Shown here piece by piece: positions 1 to 7,694 of a stretch of DNA of 64,000 bases. The number at the start of each line of letters is the position of its first letter. The first letter of the stretch is position 1. Origin of the DNA: Flavobacterium panacis (GTDB taxonomy: Bacteria; Bacteroidota; Bacteroidia; Flavobacteriales; Flavobacteriaceae). Location: the NCBI RefSeq assembly GCF_024649945.1, contig NZ_JANKMS010000003.1:186001-250000 (forward strand), read 5' to 3'. A program made the translations under genes and the position numbers. A model generated the notes under the pieces. That model was not told the DNA's origin. It worked only from the letters and a program-made list of their open reading frames with translations, and searched no databases.

Positions 1-171
1 ATTATAGAAGAAATTCTAAAGCGTGACATTATTGATTATGAAATACATGTTTCGCCTAAAATTGTAGAATCGGCGAGAGGATTATTGACGGACTATGAAC
101 TAGAATCGATTGTAAATGAGGTGATTCCTTTTGATAAAATGAATCAAAGTTTTAAATATTCTAATGATTAG
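1..171 (+). CDS. C-terminal end of an unidentified protein (5' end outside window)
   Basis: An open frame runs in from the left edge and stops with TAG at 169-171, giving 56 residues that begin IIEEILKRDI and end SFKYSND. The composition (many Glu, Asp, Ile, Lys) fits a cytosolic protein and the codon use matches the neighbours. No motif is visible in this fragment, so I cannot name the family. The next gene starts 15 bp downstream on the same strand, so the two are probably co-transcribed. Confidence 0.6.
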   Translation: MIEEILKRDIIDYEIHVSPKIVESARGLLTDYELESIVNEVIPFDKMNQSFKYSND

Positions 172-186
172 ATTTGATTACTAAAT

Positions 187-1272
187 ATGAACTTTTTCTC
201 TAATTTGTTCGGACGTAATAATGATCCGAAATCAATAATTTCTTTTGATGTTATTGAGCCAATATATTCTTATCTGTACAATCAACAGTCCAATATTGAA
301 TTTAAAGTAAAAGGAATTCAGGAAAATGTAATTGTGAATTTGTTTTATTTTCCAGGTTCTTTGGATCATGAAGAAGGCAATGCTGAAATTAAAAAAGCAG
401 GTTTTAATAACTCTTATGAAGTTTTAAATGAACTTTATAAAAAGATGAATATTGCTACTCTTTCTGATGAAAATATAAAGGAAGGTTTGGAATATGATTT
501 TATACATATTCAATTTTATTCTGAACCAACCGCAGAAGAGAAAAAGTTCTTTAAACGTTCTATTAAAAATTTTGTCCTTTTTTTTTGTTGTACGAATAGT
601 TTAGAAATCAACGATTTTAAAATGTTGTATTCGGGAAGGCATTTTTTCGATTACACAAAAGGATTGCTGGAAAGTGAATTGATAGACCCAAATAATCCAA
701 AAAATGAAAGTGAAGAAATAGGAATTAGAGATTTTAAATTGGTTTTACAGGGAATCAGCCAGTACTTAAATATTGAAATTCCTAAAACAGTCGGGTTTCC
801 TTCAGTTGAAAATTTAGTAGCATTTGAAGAAGTAACAGAAAATACTTTTCAGGAATTTATAAAATTAATTTCCAGAGGAAGTGTAGAACAAAAAGAGCTG
901 AAAAAACAATCCAAAAAGCTATTCAAAAATTTTAATAGACCAGAAGAAGATTATTATGATGTTGTTGAAGAGCATTTTCTACTTTTCGAAAGTATTGATG
1001 CTTGGAATAGCGACTGGAAATTTGATCCTGAAGATGCAGAGTATTTTATTTCTGATTTAATTGGAGAAGATTTTACTTTCGATTATCCAGAAGAGACGTA
1101 CAGTCATGATTTGTTTCCTTATATTCAATCGGCTTTAGAAAAACTAAATTTAGAATTGATGAGTTACAATACAAACGGAGATAACTATTTGTTTTTTGTA
1201 GCGAATAAAGAAGATGTTGGTAGGATTTTAGAATTATCAGAATTAACTAAAATTGAAATTGATCAATTGTAG
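187..1272 (+). CDS. Hypothetical protein, 361 aa, possible DUF6630-like C-terminal region
   Basis: No signal peptide or membrane segment is seen, so the protein is probably cytosolic. It is acidic, with an N-terminal half (about 1-200) that I do not recognise and a C-terminal part (about 215-361) rich in Glu, Asp and aromatic residues, including WKFDPEDAEYF and YSHDLFPYIQ. That C-terminal part reminds me of the DUF6630 family, but this is recall and not a search result. The start 15 bp after the preceding stop suggests an operon with the truncated upstream gene. A hairpin terminator follows. No function is assigned. Confidence 0.7.
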   Translation: MNFFSNLFGRNNDPKSIISFDVIEPIYSYLYNQQSNIEFKVKGIQENVIVNLFYFPGSLDHEEGNAEIKKAGFNNSYEVLNELYKKMNIATLSDENIKEGLEYDFIHIQFYSEPTAEEKKFFKRSIKNFVLFFCCTNSLEINDFKMLYSGRHFFDYTKGLLESELIDPNNPKNESEEIGIRDFKLVLQGISQYLNIEIPKTVGFPSVENLVAFEEVTENTFQEFIKLISRGSVEQKELKKQSKKLFKNFNRPEEDYYDVVEEHFLLFESIDAWNSDWKFDPEDAEYFISDLIGEDFTFDYPEETYSHDLFPYIQSALEKLNLELMSYNTNGDNYLFFVANKEDVGRILELSELTKIEIDQL

Positions 1273-1299
1273 TTTTTAGGTTATAAATAATATCAAAAA

Positions 1300-1332
1300 C
1301 AAACCTGTGAATATTGCTTTACAGGTTTTTTT
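1300..1332. terminator. Bidirectional terminator between convergent genes
   Basis: AAACCTGT at 1301-1308 pairs with ACAGGTTT at 1321-1328 and is followed by a T run. The A-rich left flank gives a T run on the other strand too, so it can serve both the upstream + gene and the following - gene. Confidence 0.7.
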
Positions 1333-1341
1333 GTAATAATG

Positions 1342-2109
1342 TCATTTCCACCATTTTATTTTTTCTTTATCTTTTCCAATCTGTACATCAACTTCTGTTT
1401 CTCCAGATAATGTCAGGATGTAATATTTCCAGCCTTTATCAAAATATTTTGAATCTGGTGAAAACTCTCCGGCGCCAATATCCAAATCGCCACTTTCAGG
1501 AATTCTATAGTCTCCCCAATTGCACTTTTTTGAAATATTGGTTTTGTAACTTGTCCATGTTCCTTTAAATGTATTGTTGCTAAAGTTATCTGAGTAAAAC
1601 GATAAGGCATCATAATGCAATTTTTTTTTCGGATCTAGTACATAGCCGATCTTCATAGTTCCTTTTATAAAACCAGTTGAGGTAAGTTTTTTATCTTCAT
1701 TGAAATTAATTTCGCAGGTCGCAAAACCTTGTTTATAGCTAGTAAATTTTGAACTTTTTCCAATGAAAGCTTTTTTGATGGTTAAGGTGCCTTGAAATGG
1801 TCTGATTGTTTCTTTGACTTTTGTTTTTCCGTGCACAAAATATTCATAAGGGTTTTTCGGGTTCTGAATTACAGAAATAAAATGGATGAAAAATCGCTGA
1901 TAGTCGCTGCCAATAAAGCCAATAGGTTCTGCTTTAATGATTTTTTCTTTGTTGTCTTCGATAATTATGCTATCGGAGACTATAATTCTTGAAATGTCAA
2001 AATTTTTAATCTCATTATAAAAATTATTGTCGCTTTGTTGAGCTTGTATTTTTACAAAAAATAAGATGAGGAATGTAGAGAATATTGTTGTCCTAAAAAT
2101 AGTATTCAT
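1342..2109 (-). CDS. Secreted hypothetical protein, 255 aa
   Basis: The first 23 residues are a clear signal peptide (basic start, hydrophobic core FSTFLILFFVKI, then QAQQ, a typical flavobacterial signal peptidase I site). The mature part is mostly beta-prone and hydrophilic, with one Cys in ATCEINF and a second in KKCNWGDYR. Residues around 60-130 (IGFIGSDYQRF, FVHGKTKVK, GTLTIKKAF) look like a repeated beta-sandwich strand pattern. I do not recognise a family. It is transcribed alone on the - strand and converges with the gene before it. Probably periplasmic or outer-membrane associated. Confidence 0.7.
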   Translation of the reverse strand: MNTIFRTTIFSTFLILFFVKIQAQQSDNNFYNEIKNFDISRIIVSDSIIIEDNKEKIIKAEPIGFIGSDYQRFFIHFISVIQNPKNPYEYFVHGKTKVKETIRPFQGTLTIKKAFIGKSSKFTSYKQGFATCEINFNEDKKLTSTGFIKGTMKIGYVLDPKKKLHYDALSFYSDNFSNNTFKGTWTSYKTNISKKCNWGDYRIPESGDLDIGAGEFSPDSKYFDKGWKYYILTLSGETEVDVQIGKDKEKIKWWK

Positions 2110-2416
2110 AAACAGGTTTGATTTTTATTATGGGCTGATAAATTAGAGTTTCCCAAATCGAATATTAGGAAATTTCATATTATTAAAAGTAACTCTTGTT
2201 TTTTGATTCCTGCAAATTACAAAAAAAATACAATCGTTTAATTCGGATTTAAGTATTTGATTAATAGTAAAATGAATAAAATAATGTAACTTAGAGATAG
2301 AAAATGTCAGCTTATCAAGAAATATTAATCGAAGTAAAAACACAACTGGGCACGAATATTGACAAAGGAATTTTAGTCTTCAAAAAACAAATTATATAAT
2401 CTTAAAAATACATTTT
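2110..2416. other. Intergenic region between divergent genes, no supported gene
   Basis: This 307-bp gap separates the divergent secreted protein and META-domain lipoprotein genes and should hold both promoters. A 31-codon frame (ATG at 2304, TAA ending 2399, + strand, starting MSAYQEILIE) is open, but it has no promoter or family support and is listed only as a possibility. Nothing else is seen. Confidence 0.4.
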
Positions 2417-2851
2417 ATGAAAAAATACACACTCGCAGTCGTTTCGGTTTTAACATTATTATTGACTTCATGTATGGCAACAAAAGACAAAAGTTCAGGG
2501 AATTTATTTGATACAACTTGGGAATTAGAATATATTTCGGGACCAAGAATAGCTTTTGAAGGATTGTATCCGAATAAAAAACCGCAGATCACTTTTGATC
2601 AAAAAGAAACTAAAGTATATGGAAATAATGGTTGCAACGGTTACAGCGCTCCTTATACCTTGAGCGGGAAATCATTGACTTTTGGAGAACCTGGTCCAAC
2701 TACCATGATGTTCTGTGAAGGCGGAGGAGAACAACAATTTTTACAGCAGATGAAAAAAATTACAAGTTATACTATCGATAAAGATGGAAAGCTGATTTTG
2801 AATGAAGGTGACGTAGCAATGATGCGATTCAAAAAAGTAGCTAAACAGTAA
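2417..2851 (+). CDS. META-domain lipoprotein (HslJ-like)
   Basis: The N-terminus MKKYTLAVVSVLTLLLTSC is a lipoprotein signal ending in a lipobox with the acceptor Cys at residue 19, so the protein should be membrane-anchored. Residues about 30-142 match the META/HslJ fold: an opening TTWELEYISG, the hallmark NNGCNGYSAPY, and the later TMMFCEGGGEQQFLQ, where the two Cys of the family appear. In E. coli HslJ is linked to heat shock and novobiocin resistance; the biochemical role of the domain is not settled. Length 144 aa is normal for a single META domain. It is a single gene ending at a strong terminator. Confidence 0.85.
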   Translation: MKKYTLAVVSVLTLLLTSCMATKDKSSGNLFDTTWELEYISGPRIAFEGLYPNKKPQITFDQKETKVYGNNGCNGYSAPYTLSGKSLTFGEPGPTTMMFCEGGGEQQFLQQMKKITSYTIDKDGKLILNEGDVAMMRFKKVAKQ

Positions 2852-2861
2852 TTTATGGTTG

Positions 2862-2899
2862 TTGAACTTTGTTAAAGTTTTAAACTTTGACAAATTTGA
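2862..2899. repeat. AACTTTGT / ACAAAGTT-type intergenic repeat
   Basis: Just after the META gene lies a short imperfect inverted repeat built of AACTTTGTTAAAGTTT and AAACTTTGACAAATTT. It precedes the real terminator, so it is probably not the terminator itself. It resembles the other simple intergenic repeats in this window. Confidence 0.5.
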
Positions 2900-2906
2900 A
2901 GCTTAT

Positions 2907-2945
2907 AAAAAAGGGGAAATGAATTTTGTCATTTCCCCTTTTTTT
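2907..2945. terminator. Strong bidirectional terminator
   Basis: A-run plus GGGGAAATGA (2913-2922) pairs with TCATTTCCCC (2929-2938) followed by seven T. It sits between convergent genes (META lipoprotein and msrA) and works on paper in both directions. Confidence 0.9.
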
Positions 2946-2949
2946 ATAC

Positions 2950-3558
2950 TTAATGTTTTTTAAGTTTGTCTTTAAAAACCTTTTCAAATTTCTCTAATTT
3001 CGGCTGAATTACCATTTTGCAGTAAGGCTGATTCTTATTGTTAGCATAATAATTCTGATGATAATCTTCCGCTTTATAGAAAACTTTAAAAGGTTCTACT
3101 TTCGTCACAATCGGATTTTTGTAAACTTTCGCTTTGTTCAATTCTGCAATAATGCTTTCTGCAGCTTTTTTCTGTTCTGCATTTTTATAAAAGATAACAG
3201 AACGATATTGTGTTCCAACGTCAGCGCCTTGTCTGTTTAGAGTTGTTGGGTCATGTACGGTGAAAAACACTTTGAAGATTTCATTGATATCGGTCACGGT
3301 TTTATCATAAGTAATCTGAACGACTTCGGCATGACCTGTTTCTCCTGTGCAAACTTCCTCATAAGTTGGATTCGGAACAGTTCCCCCAGAAAATCCAGAA
3401 ACTACCGATTTTACTCCGTTTAAATCTTCATAAACGGCTTCAACGCACCAATAACAACCACCGCCAAGCGTAATCGTTTCTAGATTAGAAGCTTTTTTAT
3501 TCTGTGAAATTCCCTTTAGCGAAAGCGCCAGAAAACATATTAAAAGTATATTTTTCAT
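2950..3558 (-). CDS. msrA: Peptide-methionine (S)-S-oxide reductase MsrA, exported
   Basis: It reduces the S epimer of methionine sulfoxide in oxidised proteins. Residues 1-19 are a signal peptide ending before QNKK, so this copy acts in the periplasm or outside the cytoplasm. The catalytic motif is GGGCYWC with the nucleophile at Cys35. The family pattern continues with [20 protein letters not shown] and YRSVIFY, and the C-terminal region contains [11 protein letters not shown]. Length fits MsrA plus a signal peptide. The gene lies 6 bp downstream of msrB on the same strand, so the two epimer-specific reductases form an operon. Confidence 0.95.
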   Translation of the reverse strand: MKNILLICFLALSLKGISQNKKASNLETITLGGGCYWCVEAVYEDLNGVKSVVSGFSGGTVPNPTYEEVCTGETGHAEVVQITYDKTVTDINEIFKVFFTVHDPTTLNRQGADVGTQYRSVIFYKNAEQKKAAESIIAELNKAKVYKNPIVTKVEPFKVFYKAEDYHQNYYANNKNQPYCKMVIQPKLEKFEKVFKDKLKKH

Positions 3559-3564
3559 AATAGA

Positions 3565-4113
3565 TTATTTAGAATCTGGAATAAAATCAAGAGCAATCGA
3601 GTTCATACAATAGCGTTTTCCGGTTGGTTCTGGGCCATCATCAAAAATGTGGCCTAAGTGCCCGCCACAACGTCCACAAAGAGCTTCCGTTCGTTCCATA
3701 CCAAGTGAATTATCTTCCTTAAAAACAATGCTTTTTTTATTCTCCTGTTCAAAGAAACTTGGCCAACCACAGCTGCTTGAGAATTTTGATGTAGATCGAA
3801 AAAGCTTGTTTCCGCAAGAAGCACAATAATAAGTTCCTTTTTCATCGGTATTCCAATACTTTCCAGTAAAAGGTCTTTCGGTGTCGGCTTCGCGCATAAC
3901 TGCGTAAACATCTTCAGGTAAAACTTTTTTCCATTCAGCATTACTTACGTTTAATTTGGTAGTATCTGTATTAGAATAATATGGATTGTTCGGTTTGCTG
4001 ATGCTATTTTTTGCAGTAGGTTTTGTGTAATTTTTATTGTTTTGTCCACACGCCTGTAAAATAAAAAGCGGAATTAAAAAACAAAGACTGAGAAATTGGG
4101 TTTTAGATTTCAT
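3565..4113 (-). CDS. msrB: Peptide-methionine (R)-S-oxide reductase MsrB, lipoprotein
   Basis: It reduces the R epimer of methionine sulfoxide, complementing the adjacent MsrA. From the ATG at 4113 the protein has 182 residues; a TTG two codons upstream is open but less likely. The N-terminus ends in the lipobox LQAC (Cys22), predicting a lipidated exported enzyme. The SelR domain spans about 55-180: zinc cysteines in CASC (97, 100) and CGRC (146, 149), and the catalytic Cys169 in GKRYCMNS. First gene of the msrB-msrA pair; a TATCTTTG -7 box lies about 57 bp upstream of the start. Confidence 0.95.
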   Translation of the reverse strand: MKSKTQFLSLCFLIPLFILQACGQNNKNYTKPTAKNSISKPNNPYYSNTDTTKLNVSNAEWKKVLPEDVYAVMREADTERPFTGKYWNTDEKGTYYCASCGNKLFRSTSKFSSSCGWPSFFEQENKKSIVFKEDNSLGMERTEALCGRCGGHLGHIFDDGPEPTGKRYCMNSIALDFIPDSK

Positions 4114-4169
4114 AAACAAATAGTGGATTTTGTAGTAAATCAGTACTTAGGATTTTTGAATTTATCAAT

Positions 4170-4177
4170 CAAAGATA
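4170..4177 (-). promoter_or_regulatory. Putative -7 box for msrB-msrA
   Basis: CAAAGATA on the + strand reads TATCTTTG on the - strand, a perfect TAnnTTTG box about 57 bp upstream of the msrB ATG. No convincing -33 TTTG is seen at the right distance. The rest of the 321-bp gap 4114-4434 is AT-rich with no other supported feature. Confidence 0.55.
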
Positions 4178-4409
4178 CGCTGAGATTTATCTAGAAATAC
4201 TGGGTTTGAAATAATTGAGATTTTTTTAAGTGTGTTTTAACTTTTTATTAGTTACGTAAATAAGGACAATCCAGTTTTTATGTCTTAATTTTAACAGCTT
4301 TTAATTTTTAACGTGATTTATATTGTTGTAAATCAGAAAAATAGAAAATGAGTTAAGATTTGGATTTTTTACAATTATAATTAGGATTTTTAAGCCATTT
4401 CTTTTTTCG

Positions 4410-4417
4410 TATTTTTG
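4410..4417 (+). promoter_or_regulatory. Putative -7 box for the idi operon
   Basis: TATTTTTG fits TAnnTTTG and lies 17 bp upstream of the idi start codon, which implies a very short leader. The -33 position holds only a T-rich stretch. Confidence 0.45.
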
Positions 4418-4434
4418 TTTGCTTAAGAAGACTT

Positions 4435-4962
4435 ATGACAGAAGAAAACGTAATATTAGTTAATCAAAACGATGAGCAGATTGGCTTAATGCCAAAATTG
4501 GAAGCACATGAAAAAGCGCTTTTGCATAGAGCATTTTCAGTTTTTGTTTTGAACGAGCAAAATGAAATCATGCTGCAACAGCGAGCGCATCAGAAATATC
4601 ATTCTCCTTTGTTGTGGACAAATACTTGTTGCAGTCACCAACGAGAAGGTGAAACCAATATAGAAGCGGGAAGCAGAAGATTATTTGAAGAAATGGGTTT
4701 TAAAACAGACTTAAAAGAGCTGTTTCACTTTATCTACAAAGCACCTTTTGACAATGGATTGACAGAACATGAATTGGATCATGTAATGATTGGATATTAT
4801 AATGATGCTCCAGAAATCAATACCGAAGAAGTGGAAGATTGGAAATGGATGAAAATTGAAGATGTAAAAGCAGATATCGAGAAACAGCCCGAAATATATA
4901 CGGTTTGGTTTAAAATAATTTTTGATGAATTTTATCATTATTTAGAAGATCATAAACTTTAA
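4435..4962 (+). CDS. idi: Isopentenyl-diphosphate delta-isomerase, type 1
   Basis: It interconverts isopentenyl and dimethylallyl diphosphate, supplying isoprenoid synthesis in the cytosol. The 175-aa Nudix-like protein shows the type 1 signatures: LLWTNTCCSHQ with the catalytic Cys at about 65, the Nudix-like segment EAGSRRLFEEMGF, and the acidic catalytic stretch TEEVEDWKWM. His residues in FHFIYKA and HELDHVM complete the metal site. It is followed 22 bp later by a QueD-family gene and then by bcp, probably one transcript. Confidence 0.95.
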   Translation: MTEENVILVNQNDEQIGLMPKLEAHEKALLHRAFSVFVLNEQNEIMLQQRAHQKYHSPLLWTNTCCSHQREGETNIEAGSRRLFEEMGFKTDLKELFHFIYKAPFDNGLTEHELDHVMIGYYNDAPEINTEEVEDWKWMKIEDVKADIEKQPEIYTVWFKIIFDEFYHYLEDHKL

Positions 4963-4984
4963 TCCAAACGAACCAAAAGCCTAA

Positions 4985-5395
4985 ATGAGAGTAACCATAT
5001 CAAGAAAAGCACATTTTAATGCTGCACATCGACTACATCGAAAGGATTGGTCATTTGAAAAAAACGATGCTGTTTTTGGAAAATGCAATAATCCTAACTT
5101 TCACGGTCATAATTATGGTTTAACAGTAAGTGTTACAGGAAAAATTGACCCCGAAACTGGTTTTGTTTTAGATGTGAAAGTATTAGCGGATATTATACGA
5201 GAAGAAGTAGAAATTCCGTTTGATCACAAAAATCTAAATCTGGATGTTCCAGAATTTGCAGATTTGAATCCGACTGCAGAAAATATTGCTGTTGTGATAT
5301 GGAATAAAATTAGACAACGAATTCATGCCGACTTTGATTTGGAAGTGGTGCTGAACGAAACGGAACGCAATTTTGTAACTTATAAAGGAGAATAA
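4985..5395 (+). CDS. 6-pyruvoyl-tetrahydropterin synthase / QueD family protein
   Basis: Family members act on dihydroneopterin triphosphate. Bacterial QueD makes 6-carboxytetrahydropterin for queuosine; others make 6-pyruvoyltetrahydropterin. The zinc ligands are visible as His15 (FNAAHRL) and His40/His42 (FHGHNYG), and Cys34 (GKCNNPN) is placed where the catalytic Cys is expected. The C-terminal Glu in VVLNETERN also fits the family. At 136 aa the length suits either activity. No other queuosine gene is in view, so which pterin product it makes stays open. It lies between idi and bcp, 3 bp before the latter. Confidence 0.85.
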   Translation: MRVTISRKAHFNAAHRLHRKDWSFEKNDAVFGKCNNPNFHGHNYGLTVSVTGKIDPETGFVLDVKVLADIIREEVEIPFDHKNLNLDVPEFADLNPTAENIAVVIWNKIRQRIHADFDLEVVLNETERNFVTYKGE

Positions 5396-5398
5396 AAA

Positions 5399-5857
5399 AT
5401 GTCATTAAAAATAGGAGATATTGTTCCGAATTTTACTGCGAAAGACAACAATGGAGAACTTTTTGAAAGCCAAAGTGTTTTAGGAAGAAAGCCACTGGTT
5501 ATTTATTTTTATCCAAAAGATAATACACCTGGCTGTACAACTGAAGCTTGCAGTTTTCGGGATCAATACGAAGATTTTAAAGATTTGGGAGCTGAGGTAA
5601 TCGGAATTAGTAGTGATAGTGTCAAATCACATCACAAATTTGCTGCTAAATATCAATTGCCTTTTATTTTGCTGTCAGATCAGGATAAAAGATTACGAAA
5701 GCTTTTTGGTGTCCGAAACAATTTGTTCGGATTATTACCAGGACGCGTAACTTATATTATCGATAAAAATGGTTTGGTGATTTCGATATTTGACAGTGTA
5801 AACGCTGCGAAACACATACCTAAAGCCTTAGAAATCGTTAAGGAATTAGTATTATAA
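5399..5857 (+). CDS. bcp: Thiol peroxidase, Bcp/PrxQ-type peroxiredoxin
   Basis: It reduces hydrogen and organic peroxides using thioredoxin. The 152-aa protein carries the PrxQ arrangement with peroxidatic Cys46 and resolving Cys51 in NTPGCTTEACSF, preceded by YFYPKD, and the partner Arg in PGRVTYIID. There is no signal peptide, so it is cytosolic. It begins 3 bp after the pterin-synthase gene, which points to translational coupling in the idi operon. Confidence 0.95.
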   Translation: MSLKIGDIVPNFTAKDNNGELFESQSVLGRKPLVIYFYPKDNTPGCTTEACSFRDQYEDFKDLGAEVIGISSDSVKSHHKFAAKYQLPFILLSDQDKRLRKLFGVRNNLFGLLPGRVTYIIDKNGLVISIFDSVNAAKHIPKALEIVKELVL

Positions 5858-5905
5858 ATATAGTATCAGAATAAAATTAATTAAACAAATATATTAGCCT
5901 AAAAC

Positions 5906-6874
5906 ATGAGCCAAAATTTATACCCTTTGCAATTTGAACCGATTTTGAAAGAAAGAATCTGGGGAGGAGAAAAACTAAAAACAATTCTAAACAAACCAAT
6001 CGTTTCTAAAATTACTGGAGAAAGCTGGGAATTATCTACTGTAGAAGGAGATGTAAGCGTGGTTGCGAATGGAGTTTTAAAAGGAAAATCTTTAATGGAT
6101 TTGATTAATGAAGCACCAGATGCTATTTTAGGAACAAAAGTGTATGAGCGTTTCGGAAAACAGTTTCCGTTACTTTTCAAATATCTTGATGCTAGAGAAG
6201 ATCTTTCTATTCAAGTTCACCCAAACGATAAATTGGCGAAAGAACGTCACAATTCATTTGGAAAAACAGAAATGTGGTACGTAATGCAGGCAGATGCTGA
6301 TGCAAGAATTATTGTTGGTTTTAAAGAAGATTCTAGTAAAGAAGAATATTTAAAGCATTTACATGATAATACTTTGGTTTCAATCTTAGACGATGTAAAA
6401 GCAAAATCTGGAGATGTTTTCTTTTTAGAAACAGGAACGGTTCACGCAATTGGTGCAGGTTTAGTTGTTGCCGAAATTCAGCAAACATCTGATATTACTT
6501 ATAGATTGTATGACTTTGACCGTGTAGATGCTCAAGGAAACAAAAGAGAACTACATGTTGATTTAGCATTGGATGCAATCAATTACAATAGAGTAGAAAC
6601 ACAGAAGAAATATGATTCTAAAGTAAATACTTCAAATACAGTTGTAGATTGCCCTTACTTTACAACTAATTTTCTTCCGTTAGAAGACAAATTGGAAGTT
6701 GCTAAAAACGGAGAAACTTTTACGGTATACATGTGTATTGAAGGTGATTTTGAAATTGAGTATGATGGTTTTAAAAATAGTTACAAAAAAGGAGATACTG
6801 TTTTGGTTCCGGCTGCGATAAATGCATTTAGTTTGAACGGAAAAGCTTCAATTTTAGAAATTTACATTTCTTAA
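5906..6874 (+). CDS. manA: Mannose-6-phosphate isomerase, class I type
   Basis: It converts mannose-6-phosphate to fructose-6-phosphate, linking hexose metabolism and nucleotide-sugar supply. The 322-aa cupin enzyme shows WGGEKL, GESWELS, the metal-site motif SIQVHPND, GKTEMWYVM, and the second metal motif GTVHAIGAGLVVAEIQQ, with the usual Arg in SDITYRLYDFDR. This is the short firmicute/bacteroidete form and not the longer enterobacterial enzyme. It follows bcp by 48 bp and may belong to the same transcript. Confidence 0.92.
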   Translation: MSQNLYPLQFEPILKERIWGGEKLKTILNKPIVSKITGESWELSTVEGDVSVVANGVLKGKSLMDLINEAPDAILGTKVYERFGKQFPLLFKYLDAREDLSIQVHPNDKLAKERHNSFGKTEMWYVMQADADARIIVGFKEDSSKEEYLKHLHDNTLVSILDDVKAKSGDVFFLETGTVHAIGAGLVVAEIQQTSDITYRLYDFDRVDAQGNKRELHVDLALDAINYNRVETQKKYDSKVNTSNTVVDCPYFTTNFLPLEDKLEVAKNGETFTVYMCIEGDFEIEYDGFKNSYKKGDTVLVPAAINAFSLNGKASILEIYIS

Positions 6875-6896
6875 CATATATTCTAAAGATAATCTG

Positions 6897-6904
6897 TACT
6901 TTTG
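6897..6904 (+). promoter_or_regulatory. Putative -7 box for the 88-aa protein gene
   Basis: TACTTTTG matches TAnnTTTG and lies 28 bp before the ATG at 6932. Transcription would start around 6910, after the alternative upstream start at 6902, and so supports the shorter protein. Confidence 0.6.
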
Positions 6905-6931
6905 CAGACGCAAATTAAAATTATAATAAAA

Positions 6932-7198
6932 ATGGCAAACGTTAAAAATTTAAAGAAAGACATCAACTTCGTATTAGGAGATATTATTGAGGCAGTTTAC
7001 TTGTTTGAGATGTCAACAACAGGAAATCCAACTCCGGAAACGAATGCTTTGATCGATGAGGCTATCGCTGCATTCGATACTTTGATTACAAAAGTGAACG
7101 CAAAGAACGTTGAAAATAAAAAAGCACACTTCAAACAAATTAATGTTGAATTAGAACAAACTGCTAATCAATTGGTTGAAAAAATCAACGCATTATAA
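6932..7198 (+). CDS. Conserved small hypothetical protein, 88 aa
   Basis: The protein starts MANVKNLKKDINFVL and is predicted to be almost entirely helical: short amphipathic helices with Asp/Glu/Lys surfaces, no Cys, no signal peptide. It looks like a small soluble helical-bundle protein that I associate with Flavobacteriia but cannot name. The ATG at 6932 is chosen because an upstream in-frame ATG at 6902 falls inside the TAnnTTTG box and would precede the inferred transcription start. It ends 55 bp before the first tRNA-Thr unit. Function unknown. Confidence 0.8.
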   Translation: MANVKNLKKDINFVLGDIIEAVYLFEMSTTGNPTPETNALIDEAIAAFDTLITKVNAKNVENKKAHFKQINVELEQTANQLVEKINAL

Positions 7199-7230
7199 GA
7201 AAAAAAAAGTGTAAAAAAGTGCAAATTTAT

Positions 7231-7261
7231 TTTGGGAAAACGAAAAACCGCTTTATATTTG
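7231..7261 (+). promoter_or_regulatory. Promoter of the first tRNA-Thr
   Basis: TTTG at 7231-7234, a 19-bp spacer, then TATATTTG at 7254-7261: an exact fit to the Bacteroidetes primary-sigma promoter. The tRNA begins 13 bp later. Confidence 0.9.
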
Positions 7262-7274
7262 CACCCGTAATGAC

Positions 7275-7348
7275 GCCGATGTAGCTCAGCTGGCTAGAGC
7301 AGCTGATTTGTAATCAGCAGGTCGTGGGTTCGAGTCCCTCTATCGGCT
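7275..7348 (+). tRNA. tRNA-Thr (anticodon UGU), copy 1
   Basis: The 74-nt sequence folds as a cloverleaf. The acceptor arm GCCGATG (7275-7281) pairs with TATCGGC (7341-7347), with one G-T pair. The D arm starts GCTC, the anticodon stem GCTGA/TCAGC encloses loop TTTGTAA with anticodon TGT, and the T arm GTGGG/CCCTC has loop TTCGAGT. CCA is not encoded. It reads ACA and, by wobble, other Thr codons. Confidence 0.97.
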
Positions 7349-7360
7349 CAAAAAAACGGA

Positions 7361-7389
7361 AACCATCACAGAAATGTGGTGGTTTTTTT
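7361..7389 (+). terminator. Terminator of the first tRNA-Thr
   Basis: AACCATCAC (7361-7369) pairs with GTGGTGGTT (7376-7384), one mismatch, followed by a T run. Confidence 0.85.
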
Positions 7390-7416
7390 AATTATAGAGG
7401 GTAGTGTGAAATTTTT

Positions 7417-7447
7417 TTTGGAATATTAAAAAACATTTCTATCTTTG
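7417..7447 (+). promoter_or_regulatory. Promoter of the second tRNA-Thr
   Basis: TTTG at 7417-7420, again exactly 19 bp, then TATCTTTG at 7440-7447, 14 bp before the second tRNA. Its separate promoter and the preceding terminator show the two copies are independent units. Confidence 0.9.
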
Positions 7448-7461
7448 CACTCGCAAAATAG

Positions 7462-7535
7462 GCCGATGTAGCTCAGCTGGCTAGAGCAGCTGATTTGTAA
7501 TCAGCAGGTCGTGGGTTCGAGTCCCTCTATCGGCT
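7462..7535 (+). tRNA. tRNA-Thr (anticodon UGU), copy 2
   Basis: Base-for-base identical to the copy at 7275-7348 over all 74 nt, including the discriminator T, while the flanks differ. The identity is expected from selection or gene conversion on duplicated tRNA genes. Confidence 0.97.
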
Positions 7536-7540
7536 CCAAA

Positions 7541-7570
7541 AACCATTCACTAAGTGAATGGTTTTTTTTT
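7541..7570 (+). terminator. Terminator of the second tRNA-Thr
   Basis: Perfect 10-bp stem AACCATTCAC (7541-7550) / GTGAATGGTT (7554-7563) with a T run to 7570. The TAA loop is short, so the inner pairs probably open. Confidence 0.9.
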
Positions 7571-7694
7571 GCGCAAAATTTAAATTCAAAGGTTTGAGGT
7601 TTGAATTTGGGGGTGATGTTTCGTAATTTTTATTTAATTTTTATTTGGAATATTTTTCCTATGTTTGTTGAATAACCTAAAAACGTTTTTACTA

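Noticed and set aside
2304..2399. 31-codon frame before the META gene
   Set aside because: No promoter, conservation or known family supports it; mentioned only in the gap entry.
6902..6931. Longer N-terminus (ten codons) of the 88-aa protein
   Set aside because: The upstream ATG lies inside the TAnnTTTG box, before the inferred transcription start.
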